NCBI RefSeq assembly: GCF_000300815.1
Contig: NZ_AMRX01000006.1
Span: 496,001-560,000, forward strand
From: Gayadomonas joobiniege G7
GTDB taxonomy: Bacteria > Pseudomonadota > Gammaproteobacteria > Enterobacterales > Alteromonadaceae
Length of the DNA stretch: 64,000 nucleotides
Direction of reading: 5' to 3'
Below the pieces are notes generated by a model that saw only the letters and a list, made by a program, of their open reading frames with translations, had not been told where the DNA came from and did no database searches. The position numbers and the translations under genes are program-made. This document shows, one piece after another, positions 37,865-47,316 of this stretch. How positions within the stretch are numbered: the first letter of the stretch is position 1; the number at the start of each line of letters is the position of its first letter.

Positions 37865-38197
37865 ATGAAGATTAAATGGTTAATAAAAAGGCTCAGTTTA
37901 AAAAGGGCTGCAGGAAAAAATCCAGATTTAAACCGCTTATTAATTTATCGCAATATTGACAATTTTTATTCGTACTGTCAAAAGAACAAAAATGTAGTGA
38001 CGGCTGATCAGATAAGTTGCAGGGATTGTGGCAGTGAGTCGATTAAAGAATGGGGGTTGACTCGGCGCAATGACAATAAACGTGTGTATAGTTGTAATTG
38101 TTGTGGTCGGATTTTATATCGACGTGTATTCAGTTATCACGTTAAAGCAGAGTCAGAAGTTCAATATGAGCAGGTAAAACAGGCAACTGCACGCTAA
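37865..38197 (+). CDS. Small zinc-ribbon protein, unknown
   Basis: The 110-residue protein has a single zinc ribbon, CRDCGSESIKEWG then CNCCGRILYRR (two CxxC knuckles 19 residues apart), preceded by a basic helix (KWLIKRLSLKRAAGK) suited to nucleic acid binding. The ribbon resembles the zinc-binding N-terminus of InsA/IS1-like transposase proteins, but there is no other sign of a transposon. It lies 6 nt before the Bax-like gene. Confidence 0.65.
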   Translation: MKIKWLIKRLSLKRAAGKNPDLNRLLIYRNIDNFYSYCQKNKNVVTADQISCRDCGSESIKEWGLTRRNDNKRVYSCNCCGRILYRRVFSYHVKAESEVQYEQVKQATAR

Positions 38198-38203
38198 TTT
38201 ATC

Positions 38204-39175
38204 ATGCTAAACAAACTCATTTATTGGATTAGCGCTGTTTTGTTTTTTGCTGCGCTGATATACCCTTTTTTTGTGCCTTATCAACAGCCAAAGGTGGCAA
38301 CGTCTGATGTTGGGTCTGAGTCAAGCTTTATTCCGCCAGTAAAACCGCTAAAGGTTAAATTTGTTCATATAAAAACACCGCTTAGAGCTCATCAGCTAAC
38401 CGCTCATCCTGCACCAAACTTCAGTAAAATTAAGTCTGTTAAAGTGCGCAAAGCCGCTTTTTTTAAATATTTTATAAGTTTAGCTCAATTGCATAATGAC
38501 TGGATAAAACAAAATCGGGAATTTGTTTTATTATTACGCGAAGCACTTGCACAGAAAAAAAGATTGAGCTTAAAAAATATTCGTCATTTAGCCTACTTAA
38601 CGCAGCGCTACCGATTACCTCAGTCGTTGTTAACGGGTGATTCAGCACACTTTGAGCAATTATTATCTCGTTTGGATGAGGTGCCGATTGAGCTTGTATT
38701 GATTCAAGCAGCTAAAGAGTCGGGCTGGGGGCGTTCTCGTTTTGCCAGACAAGGCCATAATTATTTTGGTAAATGGTGTTTTAAAAAAGGCTGCGGTATG
38801 GTGCCGCAACAAAGACCCGAACATTTAAGTCATGAAGTAAGCCAATACGCTTCGCCGTTAGCTTCGCTTCAGGATTATTATTTAACTGTGAATACCAACC
38901 AGAATTATCAATTATTGCGTAATTTACGTGACGAATTTAGGCGTATTGGTGTGCCGCCGCGTGCCGAAGTATTAGCTGCTGGTTTATTAAATTATTCTGA
39001 ACGTGGTGTGGATTATGTTGAAGAGATTATTTTGATGATCCGTAACAATCAACAACTAATAGATGAACTTGTTGATGAGCTGGCACGCAATACATCCGCA
39101 GCGCCAGCCGAACAAGGTGTGCTTAATATTTATGAACGACCAAACCTTTTAAATAAAAGCCTTCTGGGTAACTAA
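38204..39175 (+). CDS. Bax-family glucosaminidase-domain protein
   Basis: The 323-residue protein has an N-terminal membrane helix (about 7-27). The catalytic domain starts near 140. VLIQAAKESGWGRSRFARQGHNYFGKWCF contains the glucosaminidase catalytic Glu (AKESGWG), and YASPLASLQDYYLTVNTN is the conserved C-terminal half. It should cut peptidoglycan glycan strands in the periplasm. Its end overlaps the convergent rlmI gene by 53 nt. Confidence 0.9.
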   Translation: MLNKLIYWISAVLFFAALIYPFFVPYQQPKVATSDVGSESSFIPPVKPLKVKFVHIKTPLRAHQLTAHPAPNFSKIKSVKVRKAAFFKYFISLAQLHNDWIKQNREFVLLLREALAQKKRLSLKNIRHLAYLTQRYRLPQSLLTGDSAHFEQLLSRLDEVPIELVLIQAAKESGWGRSRFARQGHNYFGKWCFKKGCGMVPQQRPEHLSHEVSQYASPLASLQDYYLTVNTNQNYQLLRNLRDEFRRIGVPPRAEVLAAGLLNYSERGVDYVEEIILMIRNNQQLIDELVDELARNTSAAPAEQGVLNIYERPNLLNKSLLGN

Positions 39176-40304
39176 GCAGGACAGGATGATCTTTTGCTTG
39201 TGATAATGGGGTGATGATTTGTGCAATGACATTTGCATCGAGCGCAGCGTCTGCAACAATTTTTTGGAATAAAGCGCTTTCCATTAAACCCGAGCAAGAA
39301 AACGTTAATAAAGTGCCGCCGGGTTTTAAAATTTGCAGCGCTAACATATTAATGTCTTTGTAACCTCTACAGGCTTTATTCAGTTGGTTTTTATTTTCGG
39401 CAAACTTGGGTGGATCTAGAATGATAGTATCAAACTGAACACCTTGTTCCCGATAAGCCCGCAGCTGTTTAAATACATCCGCATTTAAATTTTGATAGCG
39501 TTCAGCGGCAATTTTATTGTGCTGATAAATGTGTGCTGCTGTGTCTAGAGCACGCTGAGATACGTCTAAGTTAATTAACTTCTGGCAGCCTGCTTGCAAT
39601 GCATGTAACCCAAAGGTTCCGGTATAACTAAAACAGTTTAAAACTGTTTTATCGCGGCAATATTCAGCTGCAATTAATCGATTTTCGCGCTGATCCAAAT
39701 AAAAACCGGTTTTGTGGCCGTGTTCTATATCCACTAAAATTTGCTGTTTATTTTCAGTGATCCAAATTTGGCTATCACCGGCTTCAGTCAGCCAACCCTG
39801 GCGGGGTTTTAGACCCTCTTTTTTACGTACATCCACGTCTGAACGTTCGTAAATTTTTGCAGTGGGAAAAACGACTTGCAGCGCCGCAACAATCTCTTTT
39901 TGGTAGCGCTCGACACCTGCCGATAAAAATTGGGCAACTAAAGTCCCCGCATAATTATCTATAGTTAAGCCGGGCAGACCATCGTTTTCGCCAGCGATTA
40001 AACGATAGCTATCTGAAGGTAATGCCAGTTGTTTTCGCATGCTGAGAGCTGTGTGTATACGCTGTTCAAAAAAGCTCTGGTCGATTTTTTGCTCCGGTGA
40101 AAACGTCCAAACTCTCGCGCGAATTTGTGAAGCTGGCGAATAGGCGGCGGTGGCCAACCATTCGCCGCCCGCTGAATAGATAGCGATGTCATCACCGGCT
40201 TGTGGCTGACCTTCAACCTTTTTGATCGCTCGGGAAAAAATCCAAGGATGTTTTCGTCGCAGGGCTTTTTCGCGCCCTGCTTGTAAAATAATTTTATGTT
40301 TCAA
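39123..40304 (-). CDS. rlmI: 23S rRNA m5C1962 methyltransferase
   Basis: The 393-residue protein has a PUA domain at the N-terminus (KIILQAGREKALRRKHPWIFSRAIKKVEG) and a SAM domain with NCFSYTGTFGLHALQAG; LDPPKF and FSCSG (catalytic Cys) follow. The longer frame from 40343 would extend into the end of metG. TTG at 40304 with AAGGA nearby gives the RlmI N-terminus seen in E. coli (GREKSLLRRHPW). Its last 53 nt overlap the convergent bax-like gene. It is likely cotranscribed with metG, 10 nt upstream. Confidence 0.93.
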   Translation of the reverse strand: MKHKIILQAGREKALRRKHPWIFSRAIKKVEGQPQAGDDIAIYSAGGEWLATAAYSPASQIRARVWTFSPEQKIDQSFFEQRIHTALSMRKQLALPSDSYRLIAGENDGLPGLTIDNYAGTLVAQFLSAGVERYQKEIVAALQVVFPTAKIYERSDVDVRKKEGLKPRQGWLTEAGDSQIWITENKQQILVDIEHGHKTGFYLDQRENRLIAAEYCRDKTVLNCFSYTGTFGLHALQAGCQKLINLDVSQRALDTAAHIYQHNKIAAERYQNLNADVFKQLRAYREQGVQFDTIILDPPKFAENKNQLNKACRGYKDINMLALQILKPGGTLLTFSCSGLMESALFQKIVADAALDANVIAQIITPLSQAKDHPVLLSYPEGFYLKGLVVHKY

Positions 40305-40314
40305 GGCCGCTTCC

Positions 40315-42375
40315 TTATTTAACCTGCATACCAGGTTGAGCACCGCTGTCTGGGCTTAATAAAAATATGTCTTTACCACCAGGGCCAGCCGCTAAGATCA
40401 TGCCTTCTGATAAGCCAAAACGCATTTTGCGAGGTTTTAGGTTGTTGATGACTAACGTTAGTTTGCCAACTAAATCTTCTGCTTGATAAGCAGATTTAAT
40501 ACCAGCAAAAATTTGTTTTTGCTGTTCGCCTAAATCAACTTGGATGCGCAGCAGTTTATCTGCACCTTCAACATTTTCTGCACTGATTATTTTTGCAATT
40601 CGCAGGTCTAATTTGGCAAAATCTTCAAACTCTATGGTTTGTAATTGTTCGCTATCGCTTTTTTGCTCAGGCGCTTTTTTACTTGCGCTTTTATTGCTTT
40701 TGTCGGTTTTAGCGGCAGATTGTTTTTGCTGAATATCTTCTTTTGAGTCTTGGATCATGGCATCAATTTTTTTGCTGTCTAAACGCTGCAATAAAGGTTT
40801 AAATTTGTCGATGCTGTGGTTAACGAGCAGGGTTTGATGTCCTTGCCAAGCTAAATCATCATTTAAAAAGTCGCTGACTTTAGCCGCTAACGCAGGTAAC
40901 ACAGGTTTTAGATAGATGGTTAAAATGCGGAATAAATTTATGCCAAGTGAACAAACTTGATGGGCCCGTGCAAGCGTGTTTTCATCTTTAACTTGTTGCC
41001 ACGGGGCTTCATCAGCAATAAATTGGTTTGCTTTATCCGCTAATGTCATGATTTCGCGAATGGCTTTGCCATATTCACGTGTTTCATACAGGTTTGCAAT
41101 GTGTTCACCCGCTTGCATAAATTCGTTCGCCAGCGCGGGATCTAGCACTTGTTCACTGAGTTTGCCATCAAACAATTTGCTTATAAAACCGGCGCAGCGG
41201 CTGGCGATGTTAACATATTTACCCACCAAGTCTGAGTTGACTCTTTGACTAAAGTCGGCCATGTTTAAATCTAAATCATCGACCCGTGCGGTCAGTTTAG
41301 CGGCAAAATAATAACGCAAATATTCGGCGTCTAAATGTTTTAAATAAGTCGATGCTTTAATAAAAGTACCTTTTGACTTACTCATTTTTTGGCCATCAAC
41401 TGTTAAAAAGCCGTGTGCATAGATACCGGTTGGTTTACGGTAACCTGCGCCATCTAACATGGCTGGCCAAAATAAACCGTGAAAGTTAATGATGTCTTTA
41501 CCAATAAAGTGGTGGAGCTCGGTTTTGGCGTCTGCCTGCCAAAATTCGTCAAAATCCAATGACGCTGAATTGGCTAGGTTTTTAAAGCTGCTCATATATC
41601 CAATTGGCGCGTCTAACCAAACATAAAAATATTTGTCTGTGGTGCCTGGAATATTAAAACCAAAGTAGGGCGCATCACGGCTGATATCCCAACCACGCAG
41701 GCCGTCACCAAACCATTCTTTTAGTTTATTGGCCACTTGAGGCTGCATGCTGCCCGAATCTAGCCAGTCGGTTAACATGGTCTGGAACTTGTCCAGTTCA
41801 AAAAAGTAATGTTCGCTTTCTTTTAAAATGGGGGTTGCGTCTGATACTTTTGATTTAGGATTTTTTAATTCAGTCGGGGCATAGGTAGAACCGCAAGCAT
41901 CACAGTTATCACCGTATTGATCGGCGGCGCCACATTGAGGGCATTCACCTTTTACATAACGATCCGGTAAAAACATCTTTTTTTCTGGATCATATAATTG
42001 TTCTATCGTGCGTCTGGCAATAAAACCACCCGCGTTTAGTTTGTTATAAATATCTTCTGCTAACTCACGGTTTTCATCTGAGTGGGTGGAATAAAAGTTA
42101 TCAAAATCGATCAAAAATCCAGCGGTATCCTGTTTGTGCTCAGCGCGCACTTGTTCAACCATATCTTCAGGTTTGATTCCTAACTCATCTGCCTTTAACA
42201 TCACAGGTGTGCCGTGAGCATCGGATGCACAGACAAAGTAGGTCTGATGACCACGTGATTTTTGAAAACGAACCCATATATCGGTTTGAATATGCTCAAG
42301 TAAATGACCTAAATGCAAAGATCCATTGGCATAAGGAAGCGCACAAGTAACAAGGATTTTTCTGGTTTCTGACAT
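40315..42375 (-). CDS. metG: Methionyl-tRNA synthetase
   Basis: The 686-residue class I synthetase has the HLGH motif (LHLGHLLEH, about 20) and KMSKSKG. The zinc knuckle [18 protein letters not shown] is of the four-Cys type. A Lys/Ser/Ala-rich linker joins the core to a C-terminal EMAP-like tRNA-binding and dimerisation domain (from about 580, [34 protein letters not shown]). It is divergent from apbC, as in E. coli. Confidence 0.98.
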   Translation of the reverse strand: MSETRKILVTCALPYANGSLHLGHLLEHIQTDIWVRFQKSRGHQTYFVCASDAHGTPVMLKADELGIKPEDMVEQVRAEHKQDTAGFLIDFDNFYSTHSDENRELAEDIYNKLNAGGFIARRTIEQLYDPEKKMFLPDRYVKGECPQCGAADQYGDNCDACGSTYAPTELKNPKSKVSDATPILKESEHYFFELDKFQTMLTDWLDSGSMQPQVANKLKEWFGDGLRGWDISRDAPYFGFNIPGTTDKYFYVWLDAPIGYMSSFKNLANSASLDFDEFWQADAKTELHHFIGKDIINFHGLFWPAMLDGAGYRKPTGIYAHGFLTVDGQKMSKSKGTFIKASTYLKHLDAEYLRYYFAAKLTARVDDLDLNMADFSQRVNSDLVGKYVNIASRCAGFISKLFDGKLSEQVLDPALANEFMQAGEHIANLYETREYGKAIREIMTLADKANQFIADEAPWQQVKDENTLARAHQVCSLGINLFRILTIYLKPVLPALAAKVSDFLNDDLAWQGHQTLLVNHSIDKFKPLLQRLDSKKIDAMIQDSKEDIQQKQSAAKTDKSNKSASKKAPEQKSDSEQLQTIEFEDFAKLDLRIAKIISAENVEGADKLLRIQVDLGEQQKQIFAGIKSAYQAEDLVGKLTLVINNLKPRKMRFGLSEGMILAAGPGGKDIFLLSPDSGAQPGMQVK

Positions 42376-42473
42376 ATTTTCTAAACTTACCGTTGCAAAA
42401 AGAAATTGACGGGAATACTACTTAAAATGCCGTCTGATTGCATCCGATTAATGACAAATAAGACTTAAAAAAC

Positions 42474-43508
42474 ATGTTTAACCTGTTTAAATCTAAAAAA
42501 GCTGAATTTATTAAAGCGTTCTGTGCGGATCTTGGTCTACCTGAATTGGCTAAGGCCATTGAAGTTGACGGTGATCAAGTTAAGCTGCCGTTTAAATTTG
42601 ATGAACTTGAAACGGCTTTAAAAGATAAATTTGCCGCTGATGTTCATATCAGTTATCAGTATGCGCTGGCATCACTTAACCGCGGTTACCAGAACCCGCG
42701 CGCTCAGATTAGCCACATTATTGCGATTGCGTCTGGTAAAGGTGGGGTGGGTAAGTCGACAGTGTCGGTAAATCTGGCTCGCTCGTTAAACCGGCTGGGG
42801 GCTAAAGTTGCCATTCTGGATGCGGATATTTATGGTCCATCGATCCCGTTAATGCTTGCATTGCAAGGGCAACAGCCAACAGCCGTTGATGACAAATATA
42901 TGCAGCCATTAGTTTCGGCCGACGGTATTAAAAGCAATTCGATAGGTTTTTTGGTTGAGCCCGAAAAAGCTGCCATCTGGCGCGGACCTATGGCCAGTAA
43001 AGCCCTCACCCAGCTTTTTAACGAAACAGCATGGGGAGAAATCGACTATTTAATTGTTGATTTACCGCCAGGCACAGGTGATATTCAGTTAACTTTAATG
43101 CAGTCGTTGCCGTTGTCGACCGCTGTGGTCGTAACGACCCCACAGAATATTGCCACGGCCGATGCCGAAAAAGCCTTGGCAATGTTTAATCAGCTTAAAT
43201 TAACCAGCGCTGGGGTGGTCGAAAACATGAGTCAGTATATCTGCCAACAGTGTGGCCATCATGCGGCGATTTTTGGCGCTGACGGTGGGCAAAATCTGGC
43301 TAAAAAACATAAGGTACCTTTATTAGCGCAATTGCCATTAGATATAAATATTCGTAAAACTATGGATAATGGTGACGCTTCGGGGTTTAATAGCGCTGAT
43401 TTTTACCCAGCTTTTAGGCAGCTGGCATTAAAGGTGGCATTGCACCTTTACCATCAAGCTCGGCAACAGCCGAGTGAAAAAAAGATTTCAATCCAACAAA
43501 TAGATTAG
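42474..43508 (+). CDS. apbC: Iron-sulfur cluster carrier ApbC/Mrp
   Basis: A P-loop ATPase that delivers [Fe-S] clusters. The 344 residues have an N-terminal MIP18-like (DUF59) region and the deviant Walker [10 protein letters not shown] near residue 90. [12 protein letters not shown] is the switch and [13 protein letters not shown] the Walker B. The CQQCGHH pair near the C-terminus holds the cluster ligands (CxxC). Its 5' neighbour metG is on the opposite strand. Confidence 0.97.
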   Translation: MFNLFKSKKAEFIKAFCADLGLPELAKAIEVDGDQVKLPFKFDELETALKDKFAADVHISYQYALASLNRGYQNPRAQISHIIAIASGKGGVGKSTVSVNLARSLNRLGAKVAILDADIYGPSIPLMLALQGQQPTAVDDKYMQPLVSADGIKSNSIGFLVEPEKAAIWRGPMASKALTQLFNETAWGEIDYLIVDLPPGTGDIQLTLMQSLPLSTAVVVTTPQNIATADAEKALAMFNQLKLTSAGVVENMSQYICQQCGHHAAIFGADGGQNLAKKHKVPLLAQLPLDINIRKTMDNGDASGFNSADFYPAFRQLALKVALHLYHQARQQPSEKKISIQQID

Positions 43509-43521
43509 AACAAGGTTTTTC

Positions 43522-44118
43522 ATGCGCTTATGTGACAGAGATATTTTTGCTGCGTTAGACACTGGCAAAATAAAAATTAACCCCATGCCGCAAGCAGATA
43601 TGATCAGCGGGGTGAGTGTAGATATTCGATTAGGTAATAAATTTCGGGTTTTTCAAGATCATGCCGCACCTTATATCGATTTAAGTGGCCCTAAAGAGCA
43701 AGTGAATCGTGCACTTAATTCTGTGATGTCAGACGAAATTGAAATTGCTGACGGCGAGGCATTTTTTTTACATCCAGGTGAATTGGCACTTTCAATGACC
43801 CACGAATCTGTCACTTTACCGGCAGACATCGTGGGGTGGTTAGATGGACGTTCATCGTTAGCTCGTTTAGGTTTAATGGTACATGTTACCGCCCACCGAA
43901 TCGATCCGGGTTGGTCTGGGCAAATTGTATTAGAGTTTTTTAACAGTGGTAAGTTGCCATTGGCGCTGCGTCCTATGATGAAAATAGGCGCACTTAATTT
44001 TGAAACCATGAGCGGCCCAGCAGATAAACCCTATAATACCAGAATTGATGCAAAATACCGGGATCAAAGTGGCGCTGTGGCAAGCAGAATTAGTGAAGAT
44101 GATAAATCAGGCGGATAA
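43522..44118 (+). CDS. dcd: dCTP deaminase
   Basis: Makes dUTP from dCTP, the source of dTMP in gammaproteobacteria. The 198 residues contain [34 protein letters not shown], the catalytic core with Arg-Ser-Ser and Glu, and [14 protein letters not shown] as the C-terminal lid. It starts 13 nt after apbC, so they form an operon. Confidence 0.98.
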   Translation: MRLCDRDIFAALDTGKIKINPMPQADMISGVSVDIRLGNKFRVFQDHAAPYIDLSGPKEQVNRALNSVMSDEIEIADGEAFFLHPGELALSMTHESVTLPADIVGWLDGRSSLARLGLMVHVTAHRIDPGWSGQIVLEFFNSGKLPLALRPMMKIGALNFETMSGPADKPYNTRIDAKYRDQSGAVASRISEDDKSGG

Positions 44119-44193
44119 ATTATCGCATTAACTGGTAAAACAGTGGGTGATGGATTATTTTTTTATAACAATGTGTTTTTATTGAGGTTACAT

Positions 44194-46737
44194 ATGGTTA
44201 AAAAGTATTCAGGGATTCTAGCGATAGCTGGTTTGACTCTGTTAGCGGCTTGCGATTCAGAAACTTTATCAGACGCTCAGCAAGACAGCACGCCACTGAT
44301 ACCTGCCACTCGGGTTGCTTTTGATCCAACCAATTCTGTTGTGGCCTTGCCCAATAATTTGTTATTTAGTGGCACCCAAGATGGCACCTTAAATATTCCT
44401 GTTGCGGATAGTGAGGATTTTAGCGATCCTGCGGTTGCTTTATCGGCGCTTGATGGCTGGTCTGGACAACAAGCATTTGTCATTGATTTTGATGTGCCTG
44501 ACGACGTTGCGGGTATTGATGCAAGTAGTTTACAAGCAGCGGGTTCGGTCCGTTTATTTGCTGTAAAAATGGGCAGTCGTGACAGCAGTGATGAATGTTT
44601 TGGGGTAGATATTGCCCATGTTTGTAAAATTGAGCATGAACTGCAAATGGGCAGTCAGAATGATTATATTCTTTACCCTAGTGCGAATGACCAACTACTG
44701 ATTGCACCTGTAAAGCCACTTAATCCCGGTAGCAGCTATTTAGTTCAGTTAACGGCGGCCATTGAAGACAGGGAAGGGCGAGCGGTAAAATCATCTTCTA
44801 GCTATCAGTTAGTGCAGCAAGATATAACAAAAGCGCCTTTAGCCAGTGATGAGCAACTTTCGTTGCAGGCATTAGTCAACGCGTCAGAAGATGCGATACA
44901 AGCTTTTGGTTATGATAGTGAAAATACTATTTACAGTGCAAGTTTCACGGTGCAAAGCCAGCCAAGTTTAGTTAGGCTAAAACAATTGATGGCGCAATCT
45001 GCTGCGCAGCAACCTGGTTTAACCGAACCTGTTTATAGCGGGGTAAATGTAAAAACTGCGCTCAATCCAGCTTTGGCGTCTTGCCCTGAGTTATTGCAAA
45101 AAGTTGCTACAAATACCGCTAGTGCGAGCGAATTAGGTTTTGTCGGTTTTTGCAATACGGAGTTGTATCACAGTACCATAAATCTGCCATATTATAGTGG
45201 CATTGCGAGCGAAACTGATCCCACAGCTGCCACAGGCGACAATGCGTGGTGGCGAGCCCGATGTGACAGTGGTGCTTTGCTGCAAGGTTATCTAGCCGCT
45301 GGTGGTACGCTACCGGAGACTGCACAATCTGAAAACGATGGTTTTTGTTTAAATTTTGGTCTACGTGATTTGGGTTTGGATAGCGAGCGCCACATTACTG
45401 CTTATAATCCACTCCCTCAAGTGCGCGGTGTGCAAAATTTAGAGGTTCAGGTAACTGTTCCTAACCCGCAAATGATTGCATTGATGGAACCCGGTAATAC
45501 GGTACAGATGCCCGAAAATGGCTGGCCTGTAGTCATTTTGGCGCACGGTATTGCAAGTAAAAAAGAAGATATGCTGGCGCTAACGGCCGCACTAAGTCGC
45601 GCGGGTTTTGCCACTGTTGCGATGAATTTACCACTGCATGGTGAACGTGGGTTTGATATTGATGATGATGGTCAGCCTGATGTGGTTACCGATCAAGCTG
45701 ATGCATCTGCATATATGAATTTAGCCAATTTACAAGCGACCCGAGACAATTTGCGTCAATCCGTGGCTGATTTTTTACAGTTGCGTTTGGCATTGGCGAC
45801 CCAGGATTTTACGTTTAATGGTCATCAAATTGATGGGCAGTCGGTTTCTTTTGTTGGGCATAGTTTAGGTGGCATTGTTGGCAGTGTGGTCACCGCGATT
45901 GCGAACACGGGTAACAATGCACAATTGGATAATTTGTTTAAATTAAATTCGGCCGTTTTAGCCAATACTTCGGGTGGCATTGCAGGCATTTTGCTTGAAT
46001 CAAATGCATTCGGTCCTTTTATTAAAGGTAATATCGTATTAGCAGCGATTGAAGGTTTTACGGATTATTTGACAAACAAGCAGCAAAATATAGTGACCTT
46101 GTATAATGATCAAACAGCGTATCAGAATGCACGGGCAGACTATATCCGCGAGCAGCAATTGGATAACGAAGTACAGCAAAGATTGACACTGGCTGAACGA
46201 TACTTTTTTGCCGCCATTAGTGCTGGCAAAAATCCAGCCGCCATGAGCGCCGCTGATCATCAGGGGGTGTTCGCTCAATTTGCAACTGAACTAACGGTCG
46301 CTCAACAAATTCATCTTGAAGGTTTGCTGGCTGAATTTGTATTTGCCGCTCAAACAGTGATAGACGCTGGTGATCCTAACCTGTATGCAAGTTGGTTAAC
46401 TGCAAGTCAGACACCTGTTTTATTAACCGAGATTTGGGGTGATGGCACCTCAGCAACTTGGGACCAGGTGATTCCGCCGCTGGTTAATAGTGCAGAGTTG
46501 GCTGGCACTGAACGATTTGCCCGTTTGTTAGGCGCTGAACATATGGTGGCCTCGGGCGCGGCAGATACCAATGTATTGGTTCGATTTAACGCGGGTGCGC
46601 ATGGTTCTTTGTTGTCACCAGAAACGTCTCAGGCAGTGACAGTGACTATGCAAAACCTAGTAGCACACTGGTTAAAGAGCAATGGAGAAAGTGTGTTAAT
46701 AACTGATACTTCGGTCACAACGGGTGGCGGTGATTAA
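44194..46737 (+). CDS. VolA/Pla-1-type lipoprotein lipase
   Basis: The 847-residue protein starts at ATG 44194 (TGAGG upstream) though the frame is open from 44143. The lipobox is LAA-C20. The N-terminal part (30-450) is the bacterial virulence factor lipase N domain (PTNSVVALPNNLLFSGTQDGTLN). The C-terminal alpha/beta hydrolase has VVILAHGIASKKEDM (oxyanion loop) and nucleophile SFVGHSLGGIVG. Family members are surface lysophospholipases or lipases that release fatty acids. The residue after the lipid Cys is Asp, which in enteric bacteria retains lipoproteins in the inner membrane, so sorting here is not clear. Confidence 0.9.
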   Translation: MVKKYSGILAIAGLTLLAACDSETLSDAQQDSTPLIPATRVAFDPTNSVVALPNNLLFSGTQDGTLNIPVADSEDFSDPAVALSALDGWSGQQAFVIDFDVPDDVAGIDASSLQAAGSVRLFAVKMGSRDSSDECFGVDIAHVCKIEHELQMGSQNDYILYPSANDQLLIAPVKPLNPGSSYLVQLTAAIEDREGRAVKSSSSYQLVQQDITKAPLASDEQLSLQALVNASEDAIQAFGYDSENTIYSASFTVQSQPSLVRLKQLMAQSAAQQPGLTEPVYSGVNVKTALNPALASCPELLQKVATNTASASELGFVGFCNTELYHSTINLPYYSGIASETDPTAATGDNAWWRARCDSGALLQGYLAAGGTLPETAQSENDGFCLNFGLRDLGLDSERHITAYNPLPQVRGVQNLEVQVTVPNPQMIALMEPGNTVQMPENGWPVVILAHGIASKKEDMLALTAALSRAGFATVAMNLPLHGERGFDIDDDGQPDVVTDQADASAYMNLANLQATRDNLRQSVADFLQLRLALATQDFTFNGHQIDGQSVSFVGHSLGGIVGSVVTAIANTGNNAQLDNLFKLNSAVLANTSGGIAGILLESNAFGPFIKGNIVLAAIEGFTDYLTNKQQNIVTLYNDQTAYQNARADYIREQQLDNEVQQRLTLAERYFFAAISAGKNPAAMSAADHQGVFAQFATELTVAQQIHLEGLLAEFVFAAQTVIDAGDPNLYASWLTASQTPVLLTEIWGDGTSATWDQVIPPLVNSAELAGTERFARLLGAEHMVASGAADTNVLVRFNAGAHGSLLSPETSQAVTVTMQNLVAHWLKSNGESVLITDTSVTTGGGD

Positions 46738-46752
46738 CTTATTCTTAACTTT

Positions 46753-46798
46753 AGGGCTTGAGAAAAATAATATAGCAATTATTATAGTATCAAGCCCT
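46753..46798 (+). terminator. Hairpin after the lipase gene
   Basis: AGGGCTTGA (46753-46761) and TCAAGCCCT (46790-46798) are perfect arms around an AT-rich loop of 28 nt that itself can pair (ATAAT/ATTAT). No T-run follows, so it may be a processing or stability hairpin as much as a terminator. Confidence 0.4.
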
Positions 46799-46820
46799 AG
46801 CTAAGTTGAGGTAGCGATTA

Positions 46821-47267
46821 ATGTCTGTAAACCAGCTAAAAGTTTTTTCAGAAGGCTTTAAGTACAGTAAAGTCTGGCCTATGAAAAGCCAGTTATTTGC
46901 GGTCTTTCCCGAATGTCGGGTGATTAAAGCGACTCAGCTAGCCACCCGAATTTTACCCATTATTGCAGTGGTAACTTTTTTTGTGCAAACCAATTATTTA
47001 GGTGAAACCTACGCACCTCAATCGTTGGCACTTTGTTTGTTGATTTTAAGTATGCCATTACAAGGTTATTATTGGTTGGGTAAACGTGCTCAGCAATTTT
47101 TGCCAATATCACTGGCCAACTGGTATTATCAAATTGAAGATAAACTGGTTGAACAAGGTGTTGAGGTGAAAAGTTTATCGCACAAACCTAAATATAAAGA
47201 TATGGCGGTCGCATTAAAACTAGCGTTTTCTGAACTGGATAAAAATTGGATTCGGGACTGGCTCTAA
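46821..47267 (+). CDS. yfbV: YfbV, UPF0208 membrane protein
   Basis: The 148 residues have two membrane helices (about 50-67 and 78-96). WPMKSQLFAVFPECRVIKATQLATRILP and the FLPISLANWYYQIEDKL tail define the UPF0208/YfbV family. In E. coli YfbV insulates the Ter macrodomain against its neighbours. Confidence 0.92.
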   Translation: MSVNQLKVFSEGFKYSKVWPMKSQLFAVFPECRVIKATQLATRILPIIAVVTFFVQTNYLGETYAPQSLALCLLILSMPLQGYYWLGKRAQQFLPISLANWYYQIEDKLVEQGVEVKSLSHKPKYKDMAVALKLAFSELDKNWIRDWL

Positions 47268-47316
47268 CCACTGTATAAAGGTACACTGTTAAACAAAGTA
47301 TCAACGGAGTTTGACA

